A DNA stretch of 64,000 bases from Silene conica (lineage: Eukaryota; Streptophyta; Magnoliopsida; Caryophyllales; Caryophyllaceae): positions 3,229,001 through 3,293,000 of the forward strand of contig CM055318.2 in NCBI GenBank assembly GCA_029255685.2. Direction: 5' to 3'. The position numbers were made by a program, and so were the translations under genes. Below, piece by piece: positions 58,089 through 64,000 of the stretch (the stretch's first letter is position 1; each line of letters opens with the position of its first letter). Below the pieces are notes generated by a model, which was given only the letters and a program-made list of their open reading frames with translations, was not told where the DNA came from and did no database searches.

Positions 58089-58290
58089 GGTCTTTTCGGC
58101 CGAAAAGAGCTGAACTATACTTAATAGAGTTGAGTTTAAATGAATTTAATTGAACGAACACGGCTAATTTGATAGAGTTGATTTGTGAAGATACTAGCTG
58201 AATTAAATTGAATGAAACAATTAAACTGAACTAAACAGAACAACACTATGAAATAAAATACGATGAAATTAAACCATAAATAATTGGGTC
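58089..58290. mobile_element. Tourist-like MITE 'GGCCCTGTT', diverged copy 3
   Basis: TAA at both flanks (58086-58088, 58291-58293). Starts GGTCTTTTCGGCCGAAAAG and keeps GAGTTGA and TGAATTTAATTGAA motifs. The right end AATTGGGTC is degenerate. Confidence 0.65.
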
Positions 58291-58483
58291 TAATACATCT
58301 TTGACCATGGATATGATTATAATATACGGAATATTAACTATGAAATTTTGGAACAATATTTTACGTATAATCTCAAATTTACTTTAAAGATATTTAAGTA
58401 AAAAGCACTACAAAATGAAAAAATAAAGTTAGTAGGGAATTGACATAAAGTCAAATAGAAATATGGTTAAAACTATTTCCTAC

Positions 58484-60015
58484 CAAGAAATCGAATCTTC
58501 TTAAACGACCTTTGACACGTGGTAGAAAATTTGCGAGAAAAAGAAATGTGGTCAATATAACCTTCAAAAATTCTCAAATTAAAGTGTATAATACACAGTT
58601 TTCGGAGATTTTAGGATTCCGAATCAAAAATTTCCGAAAAACGAAATGAGGGCTCCTTAGGTCAGATACATAAGCCCCACAAATTTTGAGGATGAACGAT
58701 AGTGCCGGTATGCTATAAAACTACTCTGGGTCAAAAATCGGATAATTGTACAAAACGATTTATACTTGGTTTTTTGGGCATGAAAGTGCATATGTATCTT
58801 TTTAAATGGCCTTCGATATATGGTAGAAATTTTGGGAAAAAAATATATGGTCCGGTACGATCTCCTGATCTACTCTGATTAAAGTGTATAATACATAGTT
58901 TTCGGAGATTCCGGGGTCCAGGGAAAAAAAAAGTCTGGAAATCGAACTCAGGGTTGCTAAGGTCAGATAAATAAGCCGCACAAATCTTGAGTATCAACGA
59001 TTGTTATTAGAGAGTGCCAGTATGCAATAAAATTAGTCTAGATCAAAAATCGGATAATCGTGCAAAAATAATTTATACTTGATGATATGATATCGCATAA
59101 TGTACCTTCTTAAAAGACTTGTGACCCGTGTAAAAAATTTGGGAGAAAAAAAATTGTAGTCCGGTTCGACTTCCCAAATTCCTCAAATTGAAGTGTATAA
59201 TACACATTTTTCGGAGATTTTAGGGTTCCGGAACAAAAATTTCCAAAAAACGAAATGAGGGTTCCTTATGTCAGATAAATAAGCCCCACAAATTTTGAGG
59301 ATGAACGATGGTTATTAAAAGGTGCCGATATGCGATAGAACTAATCTGAGTAAAAAATCGGATAATTGTTCAAAAACGGTTTAAACTTGGTTTTTGGGCA
59401 TAAAATCGCTTAAAGTATTGTCTTAAACGGCCATCGACACGTGGTAGAAAATTGCGGAGAAAAATAAATATGGTCCGGTACAACCTCCTAAACTGCTCAA
59501 ACTGAAATGTAATACACAGTTTTCAGAGATTTTGGGATTCATGAACAAAAATGTTTGAACAACGAACTCGGGGTTCCTGAGGTCAGATAATAATCCACAC
59601 AAATTTTGAGGATCAACGATGGTTATTAGATGGTGCCCGTATAGATGAAAGATCGGATAATCGTGCAAAAACGATTTATAATTGGTTTTTGGGTATGATA
59701 TCGCATAATGTGCCTTCTTAAACGACCTACGACATGCGGTAGAAAATTCGGGAGAAAAAAAATTGCGGTCCAGTACGACCTCTTGAACTACTCAAATTAA
59801 AGCAGTTTTCGGAGATTTCAGGATCCTGTAAGAAAAATATCCGAAAACCGAAATGAAGGTTCCACATGTGAGATAAATCTACACAAATTTTGTGGATGAA
59901 CAATAGTTATTAGAGGGTGCCGGTATGTGATAAAATGAGTTTCTCTAAAAAATTGGATAATCGTGCAAAAAAATAATTTATACGTACTTGATTTTTGGAC
60001 ATGAAATCCACAAAA
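58484..60015. repeat. Satellite-like tandem array, about 305-bp unit, 5 copies
   Basis: The landmark TTT(T)C(G/A)GAGATTT recurs at about 58597, 58898, 59208, 59518 and 59807. Each unit also contains GACCT..GACACGTGGTAGAAAATT, GGTCCGGTACGACCTC, AAGTGTATAATACA, GGTCAGATAAATAAGCC, CACAAATTTTGAGGAT and AAAATCGGATAATCG. Units differ by small indels and substitutions, so the array is old. No coding frame is conserved across units. Confidence 0.88.
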
Positions 60016-60310
60016 ATGATTATACAACCAGATGTACATCGTACAATTATGGTGTATTTTATTGAGTTTATGTGTATATTTATTGAGTTTTAAAACTATT
60101 TTGAGTTATATTTTAGTCTTTTTATATTAAAATTAAAATATAGTTTATCTTATATGTATTGCGTTTTAGTTGCATAATAATTTTCGATTCTCAATATTTT
60201 CTAAAAGAGTTCATAAATTTTAACATATAACTTATATTCTTTCTAATAAAGTTCGAATTTTCTATTAAAAAATTTAAAAAATATACAGAAAAATTGTATA
60301 CCCTACTTCC
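60016..60310. mobile_element. 'ATTATACAACCAGATGTAT'-family MITE, copy 4 (right end unclear)
   Basis: Begins ATGATTATACAACCAGATGT exactly where the 305-bp array stops. The interior keeps TTGAGTTTTAAAACTATTTT and TAATAAAGTTCGAATTTT. The right end may be near GTATACCCTAC at about 60300. Confidence 0.5.
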
Positions 60311-60814
60311 TTAAAAAAAATAAGGAAGAAAATAGTAATACTAATAAGTTATTCTAACAAATGAAAGTTAACCCATGTGGAAATAAGCCACAAGTCCCAA
60401 TAATAAAAATTGATTTAATGAAGCAAGAAATAGATATATCATGTTGATTGGTTGAGACTTGTGCATTTTAATTTCTAAGTTGTGAGGTAGAAAATGTGCA
60501 AATTGTGAGACATCATTCTTCATTTCTTCTCCAACTTTCTTCTCATTTCTTTCTTTGACCCACAACAACAATCATCAACACAAAATCAAATAAACAAAAT
60601 CAAATAAAAAAAAAAAATAGGAGGAGAAAAGAAGGCAAACCCTGTAAAAAAACCTTCTTTTCTTCTCCAATTTCATCCATTTTTTGCATAATTACATAAT
60701 TAAATGTATCAATTTTTGTGGGTTTGATTAAATTTTTAAAAGGGTTCAAGAAATCATCAAAATTTGGAAATTTGGATTATTTCCCAAGAATTTGAAACAA
60801 AAAAACAAAACAAA
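60311..60814. promoter_or_regulatory. Lipase gene upstream region and leader
   Basis: CT-rich sequence (CTTCTTTTCTTCTCC) and AACAAAATCAAAT repeats typical of a plant 5' leader. An upstream ATG at 60704 opens an 8-codon frame ending at 60727, 88 bp before the main ATG, which could lower translation. No convincing TATA box. Confidence 0.45.
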
Positions 60815-63268
60815 ATGATAAGATTATGGATAAGTTCATTGCAATTAGTGGAGCTATTTATAAGTTCATGGGTGCATATGTTGTATGGTTTTTATATATT
60901 TAGCACAGCAATTGCATATGATTTATCACAAGCTTTTTATGATTATATTAAACCAATTAATGTTGAGGTCAATGAAGTTTCAAATTCACAAAATAATGGA
61001 TCTTCATCTTTTGATGATTTGCCCCCTATTGTTCTTGTTCATGGGATTTTTGGTTTTGGTCAAGGGGTAAGTAAAGTTTTAATCTTTCCTATAAATGTAT
61101 TTGTTTCAATACATTTGTTCAAAATTCGTGTCGTATATATATTGAATAAACGTATGGAAATGACTTGAAATGACGGGTATTTAATTTTTTTTATGTTTCA
61201 GAGATTAGGAGGATTATCTTATTTTGCTGGAGCAGAGAAGAAAGATGAGAGGGTTTTGGTGCCTGATTTAGGTTCTTTAACAAGCATATATGACAGGTTT
61301 GTATTTATGAAATTGAGACATTTTAAATTGGTTTTTCAATTTATTGTGTACAATTTGCGCGAGTCATTGAGGCACTGGGATAATGTTTGTTGACGGATTT
61401 TGGTTCAGGGCTCGGGAATTGTTCTATTATTTGAAAGGAGGGCAGGTAGATTATGGTGAAGAACATAGCAAAGCATGTGGGCATGTTCAATTTGGAAAAG
61501 TATATGATCAAGGTATCTGATTTTTCGATTTTTCCGTGTATTGTATGAATTGTATGCCTATGCTACTCCGACTCTTCATATTCCCTCACGTACCCTTGTT
61601 CTACATTGGTCATTCGGACATGAGTATGAGTCTTGGACACTTGATTTTAGGCCAACATATGTATATTTTTGATGAAGAAAGCCGAGTTTGAGCAACATAG
61701 CTAGTGTATTAACCAAGTGGTGTTAGTCCAGTGGTAACTGAGTTAAACCTTAAAGCTGCAAAAATGCAGGAGTTGAGAGGTCTCAGTTCGATTACCAGCT
61801 GAGACGATGACCACTTGGCCACTGCAGCTCCCGAAAGGGTGGCTTACATGGTCCATGTGGTGGTGCGGGAATGCATGGGCCCGGGGATTAAACCCCTCGT
61901 CACCAAAAAAACATAGCTAGTGTATTATACTAGTAGTATTAGATGTTCGATAATTTTGATGATTCGTTTGATTTGTTTGATTAAGGGAACTATCCTCAAT
62001 GGGATGAAGAACATCCGATTCATTTCGTTGGGCATTCAGCAGGAGCACAGGTTGTAAGGGTCTTGCAGCAAATGCTTGCTGATAAGGTCAGTTAGGGTTC
62101 ATTGTGTATATGTTTTGGAGTGGAATGAATCACCTGAAGCATTTCAGTTTCGATGATTTTGATGCATATAATTTGCTGGTTTACAGGCTTTTAAGGGCCA
62201 TGATACTAATCCAAACTGGGTGTTGAGTATTACATCATTGTCTGGAGCATTTAATGGCACCACAAGAACATATTTTGACGGGATGCAGTAAGTTTCCTCT
62301 CGTTGCTTCGGATCGCTCCAATGATTCAAGTTTTTGATTTGATCTCTAGAACATGTATAGAGGTTATCTTGCTTCATTTGTGCTGTTATAAAATCCTTTC
62401 TGTTACGAGTTGTCCTGCTCTTTCCGGCTTTCAAATAAGGCTTCAGGACCGAGTTTGGGCAGAAATTGAGACATCTTTTATGATTAACGAATTCAGGGTC
62501 CTCTGTGATCATGCCCACCACTATCGTCTTTTTTTATGCCGTGGTCATGTGTCGCATATGTTACCCTTCGACCTTTTGACACTTCATTTAATCCAAAGCA
62601 TGAAACTTTTTTCAACGACTGGGCCGTTCATCATTTGTATGTGACACAGTGGGTCGCATCTGACATTTGTATCCCGTCAAAGTAGCATAGCTTGATACTC
62701 CCTACATTTGTATCCCGTCAAAGTAGCATAGCTTGATACTCCCTTTTGTCATATACTCATATGCATTTATGTTTTGTGTAAATACGGTTCCTCGATGCTT
62801 AAAAACACCGTGTCTAAATATTGTTTATAGGCCTGAAGACGGAATGAGCATGAAACCGATATGTTTACTCCAACTCTGTCGGTTGGGAGTGATTGTATAT
62901 GACTGGTTCGACATACCTTGGCTAAAGGCATACTATAATTTCGGGTTTGACCACTTCAACATGTCGTGGAGGAAGATAGGAGTATGGGGCTTAGTGGATT
63001 GTCTCTTGGGGAATGCAGGCCCGTTCGCATCAGAGGACTGGATTCTTCCTGATCTAACAATCCAGGGATCAATGCGACTTAATTTGCGTATCCAAACATT
63101 TCCCGATACATATTATTTCAGTTATGCTACCAAGAGAACCCGTAAATTGATGGGCTTTACAGTTCCGTCTGGCATTCTTGGGGTCCACCCTTTGCTGTTC
63201 ATCCGAGTATTGCAAATGAGCCAGTGGTGCCACCCTCCAGATGTTCCGCCCCCATACAAAGGCTACAG
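60815..63268 (+). CDS. Lipase-like alpha/beta hydrolase, six exons visible, 3' end beyond window
   Basis: Exons 60815-61066, 61202-61296, 61409-61512, 61986-62086, 62187-62287, 62831-63268; GT-AG introns; 363 complete codons to the edge of exon 6. An N-terminal hydrophobic segment (about residues 4-30) suggests membrane association. PIVLVHGIFGFGQG (about 71-84) is the oxyanion-hole region, and GHSAG with Ser168 is the nucleophile elbow. RVLVPDLGSL, SLSGAFNGTTRTYFDG and VPPPYKGYR match a conserved plant family (Arabidopsis At1g10740/At1g23330-like, from memory), related to bacterial family I.5 lipases. Likely hydrolyses acylglycerols or other lipid esters; substrate unknown. The last exon(s), with about 70-100 residues, are missing because the window ends. 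Intron 3 holds a MITE and SINE D. Confidence 0.93.
61558..61700. mobile_element. hAT-type MITE, copy 3 (lipase intron 3)
   Basis: Starts CTATGCTACTCCGACTCTTC and ends GAGTTTGAGCAACATAG, relatives of the elements at 2227 and 3072. It keeps CATTCGGACATGAGTATGA and CTTGATTTTAGGCC. No 8-bp duplication is visible at its present ends; SINE D has inserted at its right border. Confidence 0.65.
61712..61909 (+). mobile_element. tRNA-derived SINE, copy D
   Basis: 198 bp with a perfect 18-bp duplication (61694-61711 and 61910-61927, sequence AACATAGCTAGTGTATTA). Head ACCAAGTGGTGTTAGTCC; box A TTAGTCCAGTGGTAACTGAG; box B GGTCTCAGTTCGATTACC; body GGCCACTGCAGCTCCCG and CATGGTCCATGTGGTGGTG; tail GTCACCAAAAAA. 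The perfect duplication indicates the youngest insertion of the four. Confidence 0.94.
62663..62744. repeat. Exact 41-bp tandem duplication (lipase intron 5)
   Basis: ACATTTGTATCCCGTCAAAG with the following 21 bp is present twice head-to-tail (62663-62703 and 62704-62744) with no difference, so it is recent or an assembly artefact. Confidence 0.92.
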
Positions 63269-63459
63269 GTTCACTTCCTTTTTAACCTTCGTAGTTTTCC
63301 ACAGATAACCGTAGTTAACTTCACAATGCAGTTACTTGGATGTATTCCCGTATTCTGATTTTTTAAGCCGCCGAGTTTGAAGCTTTGCTTAGACATTGTT
63401 TGGAATCTCATTTACCAAATAGTCATCTGATGTAATAGACGTTCGTTTGCACCATTTGG

Positions 63460-63651
63460 GTCCTGTTCTTTTCGGCTGAAACGAGCTGAATTGAATTAGT
63501 TGGAGTAGAGCTTAATTGAATTAAATTGAGTGAAACTGAACTGAAGTGAATTTAGTTGAATTAAAATTTAATTTTGTGAAGAGATTAACTGAACATAATT
63601 GATTGAACGTAAATAAAACTTAACGGAATACAGTCAAGCAAAATTAAAAGG
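63460..63651. mobile_element. Tourist-like MITE 'GGCCCTGTT', copy 4, truncated
   Basis: Starts GGGTCCTGTTCTTTTCGGCT and follows the 35152-35375 copy closely to AAATTAAAAGGAG, after which the right end is lost (GGCCTTGG remains). It lies in the lipase gene's intron 6. Confidence 0.75.
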
Positions 63652-64000
63652 AGGGCCTTGGTTGTGTCTATATTCGAGTCAGGTAGGAGTGCGGCAAAAG
63701 TACAATACTCGCTCGTGAATTTTTTGAGACCAATAGTTTCCATGATGTAAGTTTGAGACCGATAAGTCCCATGATATAAGTCTAGGAACTCTGGCTAAGG
63801 TAGAACAACCCCGTATCTGTTGATGGACGATATTATCGCTATTAGCCATCATAAACCTTCTGAAAGAATATTAATATGAAACTCATCTTCACACCTTCTT
63901 TAGTCTTTACGAGTTTAAGTCATAAGGGTATACCGTATATGTGTTGCATCTCTACAACTGTAACAATGTAACAAACTCCATGATGTATTTTGCCGACTAA
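63652..64000. other. Lipase intron 6, right edge
   Basis: No further lipase exon is recognised here, so intron 6 exceeds 730 bp. A short direct repeat GAGACCGATA/GAGACCAATAG with GTCCCATGATATAAG lies at about 63727-63785. Confidence 0.5.

Noticed and set aside
58731-60039. Series of minus-strand frames with similar peptides (FHxxGxxLITIVxPQNLC-like)
   Set aside because: They are the same part of the 305-bp tandem unit translated repeatedly; frames are broken in different places and show no coding constraint.

Overview
The window is nuclear DNA of a eudicot plant: AT-rich, long intergenic spaces, genes split by GT-AG introns, Pol III tRNA genes, and many plant-type transposable elements. Repeat style (MITEs carrying GACGGATA and GAGACGGTTTTA motifs, tRNA-derived SINEs) is compatible with Caryophyllales, but I cannot fix the species. 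Nothing prokaryotic, viral or CRISPR-like is present.

Five protein-coding genes can be modelled exon by exon. (1) 231-3933, plus strand: a secreted polygalacturonase (glycoside hydrolase 28, 475 aa, 8 exons) with a TATA box and all pectinase motifs. (2) 15914-25464, plus strand: a neprosin-domain protein (433 aa, 7 exons), a putative secreted glutamic peptidase, with a GC-AG intron and an antisense tRNA gene in its last intron. (3) and (4) 30041-35035 and 47833-51228, minus strand: two intact tandem paralogues of the alliinase / tryptophan-aminotransferase-related (TAA/TAR) family of PLP enzymes (424 and 416 aa), with the same five-exon structure. (5) 60815-63268, plus strand: a plant lipase-like alpha/beta hydrolase with a GHSAG elbow, whose last exon(s) lie beyond the right edge. 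Two tRNA-Asn(GUU) genes, differing by one base, lie at 4650-4723 (plus) and 24946-25019 (minus).

The rest is mostly transposon-derived. I find one tRNA-derived SINE family in four copies (three with clear target-site duplications), the edge of an Au-type SINE, five or six small Helitrons with CTAG or CTAG-like ends, hAT-type elements with exact 8-bp duplications, Harbinger/Tourist MITEs with TAA or TTA duplications, several Stowaway MITEs, two large foldbacks, a Mutator-like element enclosing C-rich sequence, TRIM-like LTR pieces with initiator-tRNA primer sites, two LINE 3' remnants, a CACTA end, and several tandem arrays. Every TAR intron except the two shortest has been invaded or rearranged.

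Layout: 1-4000 polygalacturonase; 4000-15600 tRNA and decayed repeats; 15600-25500 neprosin gene; 25500-30000 Helitron, Stowaway, LINE and LTR remnants; 30000-35200 first TAR gene; 35200-47800 dense nested repeats; 47800-52050 second TAR gene and its upstream minisatellite; 52000-60300 repeats and a ~305-bp satellite-like array; 60300-64000 lipase. The genes do not form a pathway. Polygalacturonase and neprosin both look apoplastic, while the TAR pair probably acts in amino-acid or auxin-type metabolism. I see no new defence-type or operon-like system; the most unusual local structures are the repeated exon-2 acceptor in the second TAR gene, the tRNA-SINE pair inside a neprosin intron, and the foldback split by a Helitron.
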